Part shown: one piece after another, positions 10,757 through 22,814 of the stretch
How positions within the stretch are numbered: the stretch's first letter is position 1
How the letters are laid out: each line of letters begins with the position of its first letter
Assembly (NCBI GenBank): GCA_010093685.1
Contig: MU006240.1
Span: forward strand, 574,943-638,942
Reading direction: 5' to 3'
Source of the DNA: Ophiobolus disseminans
Lineage: Eukaryota; Ascomycota; Dothideomycetes; Pleosporales; Phaeosphaeriaceae
DNA: 64,000 nt
Position numbers and translations under genes: made by a program
The notes under the pieces: generated by a model
What the model saw: the letters and a program-made list of their open reading frames with translations, nothing else
What the model was told of the DNA's origin: nothing
The model's database searches: none

Positions 10757-13700
10757 CTAGATGCCAGCAACAAAGAACCTCGTCGCGAGCACCACATACT
10801 CCTCCGCAAACACCCCCTGCCTTTCGCCCCTAACTTGTCTCAACACACCATTCTCACCATCTTCGTCTTTGCTCTCTGCGAACGCAATGACGCAGTTCTG
10901 GTTCAGTGGCGGGTTGTCCATGGTCTTGAGTCTGTCAGGACTGCGTGGCATCTTTGGCATATTTCTACCCGAAGCCACAACAGCTTTGCGCTTCTTCGTA
11001 TTAGGAGACGGTGACGGCTTTGGCGTGGATGGAACCCTGGGATGAAAACGTGGGATGGAACCTGCGGCGAGTTTTTTAGTTGGAGAGGAAGAAACGTCCC
11101 TGCGCACTGAAGAGCCATCGAATTGAGGGATTGCACTCGTTGACACGTTGGGCGTCGCAGGCGTGGAGACAAGGGGCGCATTGTGCTCAATGTCCACATC
11201 AAGTCCATTTACAGGTTCCGGGCTGCTTGGTACGGTGGAGAGGGGTGATGACGAGGCTGTCGCAAGATCCTCTGGAGCACTCCTGACCTGCACCAAGGTA
11301 ACAGACTCGAGAGTAGGCGCTGACTTTTGTTTCCGCTTGATGGAAGTTCGCGATCTTCGCAGCCTTGCAGCCTCACGAAGGACTTCCTCCGGGTCTTCGA
11401 GCCAGAAGGTAGTTGCCTTAGGCCCTTGCACACCGAGAATGTCGTTATTTGATGGCACGCGGCGTTGTGGTATGGCCGATCTGGTTGCACTATGGGGTGC
11501 TGATGTTCCGAGTTTTGCAGACATGTTGGCCTTGTGCCCTACAATGTTGTTGCTGTTTGCAATATGCTTGCCTTCATGCGCCTGTAAGGGCGGAGAAACA
11601 AGGTCCTCATTGTCAAGAGATTTGACTACTTTGCCGGTCTCTATAGTACTCGTTTGCTTTGTCGCATTGGCGAAAGCAATAGGCATCGACTTAACTGATG
11701 CCTCCGCACTCCGACTTGCTCGTTGCATCACGACTGGTGCCGATTGATTTGTTGAATCTAATGAGCCGACAGGATTGCTAACCGGGGAAGCCTCGGGTGT
11801 GCAACTAGCATATGAGTTGCTTCTCTTCGCAGCAACGTGACGTGTAGTGGTCCACTTGTGATCGACTACAACAGCACCATCTCTGCCTGTAATGATTAGG
11901 CGTTTCAGTGAAAAGCCCGACATCTTTTTCTCTGGGCTCCTGCGTCGCGACCTCTTAGATGGAGACTTGCTGGACCTGGGTTTGGTAGGAACACTGAACA
12001 TGCCTGTGGGTGGTAGAGGCATTGAATTTCGACGATCGTATGGGAAGGGGAACGGCAAACCACCAATTGGCAAATGGGCAAATGGACCAGAAGACCTTGA
12101 TACAGGAAGCATATTTGGAACGTAACCTGCAGATTGTGAACTTGCTGGTGGTCGCATACCATCGCCTAGGACATGTTCATCCCAGCCATCAGCTGCAGCA
12201 GACTTCGACGTTAGACTTGAGTGCATCGACGCACTGCGCAGTGACTCGGGCAGACTAGACGCTGATGCGCCTGTTGTGAGGCCTCGTATGTCATTAGGGT
12301 CTTCTGCACGTATCTTTTGGGGGGGAAAGTCTTGCAAAGGTGCACCATGCATGCTTCTCGGAAGTTGCTGCAGCGGGCTGGACTGAAACCCTGTGTTGCC
12401 GAAAGACGCCAATCGCATGGGGACGCTCGGTGAGTCCTGACCCAGCATAGAATCGGAATACTGGAAGATGTATGGGGACGGGTGCATCTGCGGAGTATGC
12501 GCAAGACCCACGCTTGAGTTGGAAAAAGAATAAAAGCTCTGTGGAGTGCCATATGTAGCATCGCTAAACATAGGCCATCTGCTGTAAGCCGAAGAATCTT
12601 GCTGATGGGCTCGACTACGCTCAGCAGACGATAGGGGTTCGCTCGTTTGACTTTTGCGTTCGGAGAGTGAAGGCACGCTCGAAAGGTGGCCGGGCGTGTG
12701 CAAAGCTGATATCGGTAGAATGCGTGCACTGTCATTCTTGTCTGGCAACACAATTTTCGGGCTAGAAGGCAAGGACAATATATGACGTGCCAGAGCCTGT
12801 CGTTTCGTCGGAGGCTCGTAGTCAGAGTCGCTTTCGCCTGCTGCGTCGACATCGGTCGCGTTGCTAGTAGTCCAATCATCCCTTTCGACTTGGCTGTGCT
12901 GTGCTTTGTTACGCTCGAGTATTGCAGGTTCTTCTTTTGCCTGCTCTGTAAGTTGTAGCGGGTAGTTCTCATCCGATAGCCTTTGGGGCGCTTTGAGATA
13001 GGCTGTTCCGCTCGTCACCTGTTTTGCAAGATTGAGGTTAGTGTGTGTCAATATGCTCGAAAGATTCCACTGACCTTCCTGCCATAACCAGCAGTGATGA
13101 CGACGTCAACGACGCCAAACGCCTTCCCGTCCAGTCTTTGCAGACACTTCACTTCCGCCGGCATTCTCATGGCTGCAAGAGCCTGAAAGTATTCAGCGCT
13201 AGGCGGAATCTTGCCGTCTCTGTCCATGCCTCGCTCGTTTGCTTCTCGTGCTAAAGCCTGACAGATCTCCCTCCATCGCTGCTCCGTTGAAACGGTCCGT
13301 GCTGATATGTCGTGGCTACGCTCGGCATCTTTCTGTGTTGACAAGATGACCCATGGCCGCTCCGCCAGAAAGTCAACCCTGCAGCCCGCGAAGACCTGGT
13401 GATACGCCTTGGTTCCCGAACGAACATCGTGGAATGGCATGAACAGGCAGTTTGAGAGTTGTCCATTGAAGAAGACATCTATCTTCAGATGCAGCTTTTC
13501 CGGGGGGTGCAGGCCGGAGGTGAAGGTTTTCTCGGTGAGCTTCACGTGTAGACTGAGTGCCAGGGAGTCATCACCGCATCGCGCTCCGGAGGAGTAGCCG
13601 TGGTCGTGTGGCGAATGTCGTCGAGGGCGTACCGTGTTCACATGGTTTTCGTCTCGGTCTTCATCGAACAGGTCGTCGCCCGCTCGGACCTGCATGAACG

Positions 13701-13920
13701 GTGCGCCTCCCAGCCAATTGAGCTCGAAACCAGCCTTGTCGCCCGGAAAGTGAACGCACTTCTCCGTTAGTAGTTTGCTGCGAAGAAGGTTGCGCTCTGC
13801 ATCCTCGCATTGCGTCTTTGCGTTTTCGCCCTTCTTAAGAACAATCTTCGGCGTAATAGTGTCGGCGAGAGGCTGTGCGCCTAGGCGTATAGATACACCG
13901 CGGGCGTAATAGGTCGGCAT
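10757..13920 (-). CDS. conserved fungal protein, 1035 aa, probably nuclear, function unknown
   Basis: Two exons, 13920-13075 and 13018-10757, are joined in phase 0 through a 56-base intron (GTCAGT...AACAG). Residues 1-300 are a conserved globular part (MPTYYARGVSIRLGAQPLAD; FELNWLGGAPFMQVRAGDDL; LHLKIDVFFNGQLSNCLFMP; GKAFGVVDVVITAGYGRKV). The remainder is long and mostly disordered, rich in Ser and Pro, with an acidic patch (AGESDSDYEPPTKRQA) and a basic cluster near residues 630-645 (KSPSKRSRRRSPEKK) that would serve as a nuclear localisation signal. Near the C-terminus is a second basic stretch (NTKKRKAVVASGRNMPK). I know no named family for it. The N-terminal domain plus long basic tail suggests a chromatin or transcription role (inference only). 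Confidence 0.8.
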
Positions 13921-14413
13921 GGCGCAGGAATTGGCCTATGGTCAGACCATTGACGTAGATATTTTACAAGCAGCTCGTCTAGAGCATGTCGAGTTTGGAG
14001 GGGCATAAATGTCGAGCTCGGGTGTGCGGTCGCCAGCCAAACGCGTGGGCGCGTGACGTGACGTAGTGGCCTCGTTTGAGGAAGGCACAACCAAACGCTC
14101 TTGCCCAATCCAGGTGCCGAATACATCTTTTTTACTGTGCCTCGACTACACGAGTATGTTCGCATACAGCTTGCCATGTAGACCATCCTGCTTCTAGAGC
14201 TGTATTTCGACATCGATGCAATGTTTCGTGTAGCGTCACAATACCCATCTCCATACCACCTGCACCGGCTGCGTCACCACCTTTTGCATTTTCGGATACA
14301 TGACTGATGTGGAGATCACAGTCAAGATAGGTACTCACTTTGACTTGTCCGCGACACACTCCTTGATCTTAGAAGCATTAACAAGGGGACAGGACAAGAA
14401 GAGATGCAATGTG
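13921..14413. other. intergenic region
   Basis: About 490 bases upstream of the 1035-aa gene and downstream of the next minus-strand gene. It contains CGTGACGTGACGT (about 14051-14063), two overlapping CRE-like TGACGT cores about 140 bases before ATG 13920. Nothing else recognised. Confidence 0.4.
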
Positions 14414-15347
14414 TCAAAGCTCGATTTCCCCACCAGACTCGACGAAACCTTGGCCACTTCGTTGCTGGTCAGTGCCGTTGACTCCCCAGTCATCCGTGAT
14501 GATACCGATCGGAGGGCCGCCCAACACATCACCTAGCTCCGCTATGGTCTTCTCGTATACGATTGCTATGTTGCGCTCTTCTGACTCTTCGTCATCCTCC
14601 TCGTCATTGTCCTCAAACCCCTCAAACTTCACGGTGTCCCGAGGCCGAGACCCTTTCCCCTCTGTGTCGGTGTCCATGGCATCACCGTCATCGCTCTCGT
14701 CGCCGAGCACACTGTCCACACTCGTCACTCGCACCACAGTGAGCCGTGCACGGTCAACGACACCCTTCAACCGCACTTTGTCTGTCGTGGACACGCTTCG
14801 CCCACCTTCAAATCCTGGTAGTGCATCACCTGTGGCGCTGTCACGCCCTGTAAGCAACGATGCAAATGCTTCATCGAGTTTCGAGAGCAGGCGGAAGGTC
14901 GCCTGGGTCGAACGTTGTGTGGCCGGGAACAGAGGGAGGAACTCGGTAGCGAGCACGGCGAGATTGAGGAGGTATGGCGTCTGTAGGTTCGCTACAGAAC
15001 CAGATAGTCAGCGAAAGTCCGTGCAGGAGGGTGACAGGCAGCATACGTGATCCAGACACCCATACCACGTCCACTAACGCGTCTAAATCCTTTGCGACTT
15101 CAAAGAATGCGCTGTATCCTTCTTCCTCACCCAACGCCGGCTTGATTTTCCGGTTGGTTATACGATTATCGGCGCGCTTTTGGATTATGTTTATGCCATG
15201 ATCCAGGTACGTTATCAGCTCGCTTTCCTTGGGTCCGCCCGGTTTCAGAGGGCGTCTGCGAGGTTGCGGCAGCGGAGATGCGTGCTGCGAGGCCGCTGCA
15301 GAAGAGGCGGGTGGTGTCGGAAATCCGGGGCTGGTAACAGATGCCAT
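14414..15347 (-). CDS. conserved fungal protein of unknown function, 292 aa
   Basis: Exons 15347-15047 and 14991-14414 are joined in phase 1 through a 55-base intron (GTATGC...CTGTAG). The start ATG 15347 gives MASVTSPGFPTPPASSAAAS, a Ser/Pro-rich leader. It is followed by a helical domain: ESELITYLDHGINIIQKRAD, FFEVAKDLDALVDVVWVSGS, LQTPYLLNLAVLATEFLPLF, FRLLSKLDEAFASLLTGRD. After residue 190 it becomes acidic and low in complexity (DESDDGDAMDTDTEGKG; EGFEDNDEEDDEESEERNI), ending with a short conserved-looking segment. I recognise it as a widely conserved Pezizomycotina protein; database copies sometimes carry a meiotic-recombination label that I would not trust, since no RecA-type Walker motifs are present. 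The acidic tail suggests a nuclear protein. Divergent from the SNM1-family gene. Confidence 0.82.
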
Positions 15348-15779
15348 GGTGATCTGGGTTTTAGACAATACAATGCCTTTTCGGACTGATGATGAATAGC
15401 TCTACGTCGACGCGCATGAAGCTGTCAAGGTGGGACGAAGGTGAAGCGGTGTCTGATGAGTAAGCTGCGGGGCTGCACCGTCATTCTACACCAAGAACAC
15501 AATTTCTAGGCGTAATGAGGGATGGGATCGATGTAGCGAGGTGATTGCAGTGATGCGACAAGTATTACGTGATGGGTTGAAGGCAGTTGGGATGACGTTG
15601 GGGAGAATGGAAGCCAAAGCGCACCAGCCACAACCGTCTTTCACCCAGGCAGCGACCCAACCGCGGCCCGAACCACTACCACACGTCCCATCACCTCCTT
15701 CAACAGCACTACCTACCTGGCGATTGAGATTCAGAATCTTGGAAATGTTATCCACACAGAACTGCAGGCCTCTCCACTC
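15348..15779. promoter_or_regulatory. divergent promoter between the 292-aa gene and the SNM1-family gene
   Basis: 430 bases between two divergent ATGs. No TATA box, operator or repeat stands out; short open stretches are not supported. Confidence 0.35.
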
Positions 15780-17994
15780 ATGTCCACATTCAAGGGAGTC
15801 GTAGCTGGTGACTCTTGCCGCGTCCTTTGATCCTTTCGCTATATACTAAGGTGTCATAGAATTTCCTCAAATAAGAATCGACTACTTCAGACAGCAACCC
15901 GAGTTTAAGGCGCCGCTGGCATGCTTCCTCAGCCATGTTCATTCTGACCACCTTGTCGGACTCGAGTCCATGCGAGCGCCGTTCGTCTATTGCTCTGCAG
16001 CAACCAAGGAGGTAGGGTGGTTTCATATCAGAAGTGTGGAACCAATTGATAGCTAATTCTCATGCTAGATACTGCTGAGACTAGAAAAGTACCATTATCG
16101 AGTTAACTTCGCCAAAGGTATCCTAGAAAGCCGCAATGTCACCTACGACCGCAGCATGCGCAAACTTGCCAAACCCCTTCCACTGGATACACCGATAGCC
16201 ATTGAACTCTCTCCATCGATCTCAATCCAGGTGACACTGATTGACGCAAATCACTGCATTGGAGCTGTTATGTTTTTGATTGAAGGCGACGGCAAAGCAA
16301 TCTTGTATACTGGCGACATTCGTGCAGAGACCTGGTGGGTAAACTCTTTGGTGCAGAATCCCATATTGCTCCCTTACACACTCGGAACTCGACGACTGGA
16401 ATGCATGTATCTCGACACCACATTTGCTACCAAAAGCGCACCCTACAAGGAGTTTCCCAGCAAAGCCGAAGGCATTCGTGAACTTTTGTCAAAAGTCGAT
16501 GATTACCCCGAAAACACTATCTTCTACTTCCATTCTTGGACGTTTGGATACGAAAATGTTTGGCTTGCGCTTTCTGCATTTCTGAAGTCAAGAATACATC
16601 TGGACGATTACCGCGCGCGCATATACGGCTCGCTGTCAACTTTAGATAAGAAGCAGCTACGAGAGAGTGGATTAAACGTGTCTACCGATAACAAGTCTCT
16701 TCGGGAGTCCGGGCTAGAGATCCGCGAAGCGTTTGCGCTTTGCGGGGTTAAGAATGGCAATCACATACAGCCTGGTTGCCTCACGTCTCGAGAAGGTGTA
16801 CGTTTGCATAGCTGCGAACGCGGCATGGGTTGTCGAGTAATTGACCATGACACGAATGCAAAGGTCGTGCACATTATTCCAATAGTCACCCGCGCAGATG
16901 GGGTGGATATTGCCGAGATAGGGGCTGGAAGCGGCAAAGGTGACATGGATCAGAAAGAAGAGCTTGAAACAGGAGATGTGGCTGCCGTCGGACGACTGAT
17001 GGAGATGTGTGCGAAGATTATAGAGGATGAAGCACTCCTGTCCAGAGTGCTTGCTCTACTGCAGCAAACACTTGCTGATGGCAATGGCAAACTTGATCTC
17101 GATATGCAGCTACAAAAGACCAGCGGAGAGAGCCAAGATGGTATTTCATTACAAAAGCTCGTGTCAGTGTTATCAACGAACGCTTCGAAAAGTTCAGTCG
17201 TCGAGGAGCCACGCAGTCGTACAATTCGATTCCCCTACTCACGGCACTCGTCGTATTCGGAGCTTTGTGAGCTTGTCGCGGCCTTCAAGCCCAAAGACGT
17301 ATTCCCGTGCACAGTCAATGAAGCTACGTGGACGCCTGACTTGAGCATAAAAACCCTGTTTGGTGAGCACTGCAGTGGTAATACGTTTCGACACGACGTC
17401 GAGATGACAGAGCAATATGAAGCAAGAATGCAGCAACAACAGCGAAAACAGCGAGATCGGGAGGAGACCCAGCAGGACACGCAGGCTACCAACGAACACC
17501 TCCTTGTCAGCCTTGTGACCGCTGAGCATATTCAAAAAGTGGACGGGTGCTCAACCGGAAGCTCAGCTGGTGCTGGATTCTCAACGCCAATGGAGACTCT
17601 TGATGGCACGAGGGATAACCCCATCAATGTTGAAGGGGCTGTTGTACCAGATATGTCTTCATCTGCATCTCAACAACAGGATCCTCGAGGCCACCAACCA
17701 CCTTCTGTACCTATCGCCAATACCAGCCACCCCGATACGCACTTTACATCTGGAATCCCACAGATTTTGCACACAACAGCTACACCAGGAGTGGCGACAC
17801 TCTCCACTGCTCACCCAGCCACCACATCCGTCCCGTTATTGTCCTCCGCTGTCTCGAGCACGAAGAAAAGAAGGAAACTAACCAACAGTCGTCTTGCGTA
17901 TGAGGCTGCAATCGGTACACACCTGACCTGGGCTGATTACGGCGGTCTAACATCAACGAGGCGGCGAGAAGAGCGCGAGGAGGAGGAATTGTGA
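15780..17994 (+). CDS. SNM1/Artemis-type metallo-beta-lactamase DNA repair nuclease, 701 aa
   Basis: Exons 15780-15807, 15860-16011 and 16069-17994. The start MSTFKGVVAEF leads directly into the metallo-beta-lactamase fold. Motif 2 is HVHSDH at residues 35-40, motif 3 includes DANHCIGAVMF near residue 120, and motif 4 is YTGDIR soon after. The beta-CASP part follows (YLDTTF; FYFHSWTFGYENVWLALSAF), and the DRMBL motif is near RFPYSRHSSYSELCELVAAF and FPCTVNEATW. These are the features of SNM1/Pso2/Artemis nucleases, which act on DNA crosslinks and hairpin or overhang ends in the nucleus. There is no N-terminal zinc finger as in yeast Pso2, so an Artemis-like paralogue is the better match. After about residue 460 the tail is Gln/Ser/Thr-rich and disordered, with a basic patch (KKRRKLTNSR). 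All metal ligands I expect are present, so it should be active. Confidence 0.92.
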
Positions 17995-18289
17995 CAGTAA
18001 TCTATCCGTTTGATCAGGCTACACTCAGCAGGGAACTTTATGTGCCCTAGCAGGGTTCTAATCCTTCTAACAGGGTATGTCGACGAGTCGAGCGTTATCA
18101 ATACTTCCACTGACGGTACTCGAGTAAGGCAATGCAAGGCTGGCATCTGGACTGTCTCAAGGCGACACGAAATCGAAATACAATACCATGACCACGAGAA
18201 GTATCGCATCATCACACCCTCTCCATCGTCCAACAGTCACATTACTCGAAGTCGCTACCATCCACAGTCGCTTTCCCATCTCAATCACA

Positions 18290-18586
18290 ATGCCTTCCAC
18301 ACCCCATCCTCACACCCTCACTTCTTCACCCCTGCAACACGCACACCAACCTACCTCCAAACCTCGTACGTCCCACTCGTCTGCATCGGCAAATATGCCG
18401 TCTACTTCCGTAAACAAATCCCATTGGATTGGCCATGGATCCACCATGCTCTTGCAAGCCCACGCCGTCAAAGTAGCCGCGCAATGTATCTCAGCGCAGA
18501 TACTCGCCTTTGAAATTGACGCGAATGAGGCGTTCGGTCTCGATGAAGAAGGAAACAAGCACGTTGACTCCGCGTACGAGGGCTGA
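18290..18586 (+). CDS. possible small protein, 98 aa, unknown
   Basis: An ATG in good context (CACAATGCC) opens a 98-codon frame: a Pro/Ser/His-rich start (MPSTPHPHTLTSSPL), then an amphipathic helical part (STMLLQAHAVKVAAQCISAQ) and an acidic end. No family is recognised, and no splice extension was found. It could equally be chance, since it lies just downstream of the SNM1-family gene. Weak call. Confidence 0.25.
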   Translation: MPSTPHPHTLTSSPLQHAHQPTSKPRTSHSSASANMPSTSVNKSHWIGHGSTMLLQAHAVKVAAQCISAQILAFEIDANEAFGLDEEGNKHVDSAYEG

Positions 18587-19288
18587 AACAAAAACGTGGA
18601 AGAGGGGCGAGGATTTCAAACAATTGCGGGGAAAGGTAGGCAGTAATCGAAGAATCACGCGGCGGTTCTGCGTCTGTGTATTCCACGCCTTTGAGCGCGG
18701 AGTAAGGGGCGCAGAAATGTAATGGAATGAACATTTGCGCGTTGCCAAAGGATTGGATCTGGGATGTCAAAGTGCAATTAACAGGCAAGATCATGAAAAT
18801 TGACGAACAAACGGGGCAGTATTCCAAAATTCCCGTCAAGCTTCCAAGCAAAAGGAAATGAGAAGGTGGCGTGAGATAGATGCGTTCCAACGCTCTAGCA
18901 TATCGTCCTCGGCACGGGAGCCAGAGCCATCGACTCCGCTTTCGCACTTTACGCTCCTGTCTTTCCCGAGTCCGAAGCAGTACGGCCGGTATTTGGTATC
19001 GAGGGATCAGGAAGAAGTAGAAGGATGTAAGGAGGAGATGATACTAACGAAGCACATAGTTTTGCCCCCTAAAGATAAGCCAATCAGCTCAAACGATTGG
19101 ACACGAGGGAATTCGCACGAACACTATGGCCAGGACTGGTTCGGTTAAGGCGGAGTTAGGACAAGCAGGCAACGAGGTCGTTGGGTCTAATCGAATGTGT
19201 ATCTCTCAACCAAAGACCATAAATGAAATCTCTATAGCTTATCAAATCCCACGGCAAAGCAACGCCTGCACGTATAGTCTTGTTCCGC
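18587..19288. other. intergenic region
   Basis: About 700 bases before the 3' end of the L-arabitol dehydrogenase gene. No supported gene or repeat seen. Confidence 0.4.
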
Positions 19289-20493
19289 CTAGTCCAAGCT
19301 CTGAATCTGCACCTTGATGGCCCCCGTCTTCGGATCCGCCGCCGTCTTGAACGCCTCCACAGCGTTTTCCAGATCGAACCGATGGGTGACAAGCTTGCTG
19401 AGGCTAATAACGCCGCTCTTGACCAGCCGAATCGCCTTGGGCCACGTATTGCAGTACCGGTATTGGAACTGCAGATCCACCTCGCGCGTCGACAACCTCA
19501 TAAATGGAATCTTCATCTCGTTCTTGCCGACGCCGATGACAAACACCTTCCCGCCAAACTTGACCGTCTGAATAGCGCTGTTGATACTCGACTCCACGCC
19601 CGTGCATTCCATGGCAATTGCGGGCTCGACGCCTTCCATGAGTGTCACGATTTTTGTTTGGAAATCCGAGGGGGAGTGTGAGAATTCGACTTTGTGTGTG
19701 AGGACGCCGGGGACGAGTTCTTTGGCGAACTTGAGGCGCCCTTCGTCGATGTCGGTGATGACGAGGGGTGCGGCGCCCGCGGCCTGGCAGCAGAGTAGTG
19801 TGACGAGGCCGATGGGGCCGGCGCCACATACGACGACTGGGTCGCCCAGCCGGACGTTTGCGCGGTCCATGCCTGCCAGCGCTACGGACAGTGGCTCGAG
19901 CATCGCGCCGTCCTCGAATGTCAAGTTGTCGGGGAGCTTGTGGCACCACATAGCTGGGTGTTTGAGGTATCTGCGCAGGAGACCGGTGACGGGCGGTGTG
20001 GAGAGGAATTGCACGCGCTCGCAGCCGTTGTAGCGGCCTGTAAGACACGGCTCGCATTCGTGGCAGATGATGTTTGGTTCGATGGCTACGCGGTCGCCGG
20101 CTTTGAGGGAGGTGACGGAGGGGTGGACAGCGAGGACTGTGCCGGCGGATTCGTGACCGAGAATGTGGGTGTCTTCGACAATCATGGGGCCGATGCAGCC
20201 CTGATGTTGGAGTGAGCCAATGTCCCTCTGATTTTGTGGAGGGATACACGTGAAACATCGTAAGGCTGAGAAAGAGAGGAAAGACGTACTGCGTGCCAGA
20301 AATGAATATCACTACCACAGATTCCCGTGCTCTTTACGTTCAACAACACCTCGCCCACTTTCAAATCTCCACCCTTCTGCACCTCCTCCAGGCTCGGCTC
20401 AGCTTCTGCGACCCATAAATCGTGTGCTGGGTTGGTATAGACGCCGATATTTGCCTTGGACGGCTTGACCTCTGTCACTGTTGTTGAACTCAT
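19289..20493 (-). CDS. ladA: L-arabitol 4-dehydrogenase (zinc-dependent MDR family)
   Basis: Exons 20493-20290 and 20200-19289 are joined in phase 0, giving 371 aa, the usual length. It oxidises L-arabitol to L-xylulose with NAD+ in the fungal L-arabinose catabolic pathway in the cytosol. The catalytic zinc site is GICGSDIHFWHAG plus GHESAG; the structural zinc site is C-x2-C-x2-C-x7-C in ICHECEPCLTGRYNGC. The Rossmann motif GAGPIG is followed by LVITDIDEGRLKFAKE, whose Asp fits NAD+ rather than NADP+. FQYRYCNTWPKAIRLV and THRFDLENAVEAFKTAADP match L-arabitol dehydrogenases more closely than xylitol dehydrogenases or sorbitol dehydrogenase. The intron interrupts the conserved HFWHA|GCIGP stretch with good signals. 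All key residues are present. No pathway partner is adjacent. Confidence 0.95.
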
Positions 20494-21082
20494 CTTTACG
20501 TTTTGTCTAGAGAGGTTTCAACTGGGTATTGGAGGGTAAAGAGGTAGGGGGAAATAGAAACAAAGACTGTCACGGCGATGAAAAGATGTAGTAAACAAGA
20601 AGAAAATATAATTGATCAGCTGCACCACCCGGACCTTCCTCCTCGAGCAATGCGGGGCATGAAGCTATCGTGGGCGCCGCCGTGGTGTCGGACGTCGATG
20701 CAACCCCACTCATGCCCGGAATTCCCCACGAATAGGAGAGCGCAAAGGTCCGCAAGCTGACTCTGCTACGGCACAAACTATACCGAAGCTAGTAGTTTAT
20801 CCCACTAATTCTCCGAGGCGTTCCAGACTTCACGGTGTCATGGATGGTCGATCCACCCGCATGTCCTGCATTCGGGCATGCATCCGGCTGCTGTTGAGAA
20901 TGAGATTATCATTCCAAAACTATGGAATAAAATGAGGGCCGCTGCGTAGGTTGTTCTGCCGTATATATCCCACTGAACGCCGTGCCGGATGAAGCTGGTC
21001 ACCATACGTATACATAATTGTGCTGAAAGCACCAGTGACATGCTGAACCCTAGATGTCGGTATCGTTGAATTAAAAAAACGG
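20494..21082. other. intergenic region, promoter of ladA and 3' side of the RING gene
   Basis: 590 bases. Minus-strand sequence just before the ladA start is CT-rich, as is common in fungal promoters. I see no other gene. Confidence 0.4.
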
Positions 21083-22814
21083 TTATCGAAAGCCTGGAAA
21101 TACTTTATGAAGAATGCGCCGCCATCGAGGGCCGGTAAGTTCTTCTTCGGCATCGCTGGCTGGTGTGTGACGGTTGCCCAGTAGACGTAATGCACGCTGT
21201 CGTGCCCATTCTCGTCGGTTTTGCGAAGGGGTGCAGTCCTGCATGCTGGTTGGTGTTGCAGGTTCGTGCGCCCCTTGCTCTGTGGGGGTTATATTTGAAG
21301 GAAGTGTTGTGGTTGTAGTGCTACCGTTCGCCATCTCAATATCTGCTGGTCGAGGTTGTGTCCGCTCTGGGGCGCTGAAAATACGTCGGCCTGCCATTGC
21401 TCCACCGAGGCGTCCCCGCAGTGAACCCAGGGGTCCCGCTGGTGGGCTTTGAGTATGTACATGCTGTTCCACTACAGACGGCCGGACTGCATCTGTCTGC
21501 CCAGAGGTTAAGTTTGCACCACGAGCTCGCATACGAATGATATGCCTCTCACGCCGCACCATCATATTTGTGATATTGACGGGACAAGCACCTGCAGGCA
21601 ACACACTCTGCTTGCACATGGGACAGAGTGATGAGTTGCGGAGAAGGAATTGGTCAATGCAATCGGGATGGAAGATGTGACGACAAGGCAGTTCACGCAC
21701 TTGCGTCTCGTGGGGCTCAAAGTCGTCCAGACAGATGGGACATGTAGCCTGGCTCCAAGCAGTTGATGGCGCGCCAACTGATGGCATAGATGAACGGCGA
21801 ATAAGTTGAGATGCCTTCACACCAGTATCGCCGTCGACGGAAGGAGTGCCAGCGGCAAGCGCGGGTTGGGGAGGCTTCGGAGTCGTCTTTTCGGTGTCGC
21901 CAGTATATGTGTATATGGGCAGCTTGTCTAGTGTTTGCTGGTCCACCTTCAGGCGTTTGACTCCCAGTGCCTCTAGATCGACCTCACCTTCGAGGACCCG
22001 ACGACGGAGATCATTTCGGCGTCTGCGTTGGATGATATGCATGGCGATAGACGTGCCAGTGACAGCGACGAGCAAGATGGCGAGGACGATGACGAGGAAG
22101 ACCCATAAGCTCGGGAGCTGGGTACTAGAGTCGGTGGCAACGGTGGCCCACAGGCGAACGTAGTCGCTGCGGTCGAAGATGGTCGCGAGCTGTTCCCCGT
22201 GCGGAACGTCTGTCAGATTACCCGAGTACAGACCCAATTGGTCCATGATGTTGTCGCCGGTGGTGGACGAGAGGGCGTATGTCGGGAAGGAGTTTTCCGA
22301 CTGCCAGCGCCCTCCGTCCTGCAGGTTCCATGACGCATCATTCAACACAGGTGGTTTGGCGTTTCCTTGTCCAGGCTGGTAGACGAAGATGCCCTTGGTC
22401 GTAATCCGTCGCGCGGCGTTGAAGTACTCGAGCATGCATTGGGGCGAGAACCACGGGGCGACGGCTATGAGGGCATAGTTCTTGCCTCTGGGAAGATTGG
22501 CCAGGCGCGTCGCATTCGCAGGCACGTGCTGTTGCTCCTGGCTCTTGCATGCGTCTGACTGCAGATCGGGCACGTACAGGATGCCGTAGGGGTCGCTGCC
22601 GGAGTCGACGCCCTTGGTGGAGAGGGTCTGGACGTTGCCGGGGATGCGGTACTGGAAGGAGATGCTGTCATTGAGCGTGTTGAACTTGTTGTTGTCGTAG
22701 TTGATGGCGGCAGGGTCGGGGAAGTCGATGGTGAAGACGCCAATGCGTTGGGCACCTGTGCGACAGACGTCAGTGAGGTGGTCCTGCACGCGGCAAGATG
22801 TGTGACGTACTCAT
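21083..22814 (-). CDS. PA-TM-RING type E3 ubiquitin ligase (RING-H2), about 558 aa
   Basis: The main exon is 22755-21083. The N-terminal 200 residues are luminal in type, with a protease-associated-like region (GILYVPDLQSDACKS; LPRGKNYALIAVAPWFSPQC). One membrane helix lies near residues 205-235 (LPSLWVFLVIVLAILLVAV), then a basic stop-transfer stretch (QRRRRNDLRRRV). A C3H2C3 RING-H2 finger sits near residues 337-380 (CPICLDDFEPHETQ; CRHIFHPDCIDQFLL; CPMCKQS). The tail is disordered and ends in a basic segment. Proteins of this type ubiquitinate membrane cargo in the endolysosomal system. The 5' end is uncertain. A good intron (GTACGT...CACTGAC...CACAG, 22810-22756) would join the four-base exon ATGA at 22814-22811 to the main exon, giving MSAQRIGVF and no signal peptide, so an unseen upstream exon may supply one. 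Confidence 0.82.

Noticed and set aside
15348..15779. Extra coding exons between the 292-aa gene and the SNM1-family gene
   Set aside because: The SNM1-family N-terminus is complete from ATG 15780 and no frame in this gap links to either gene.
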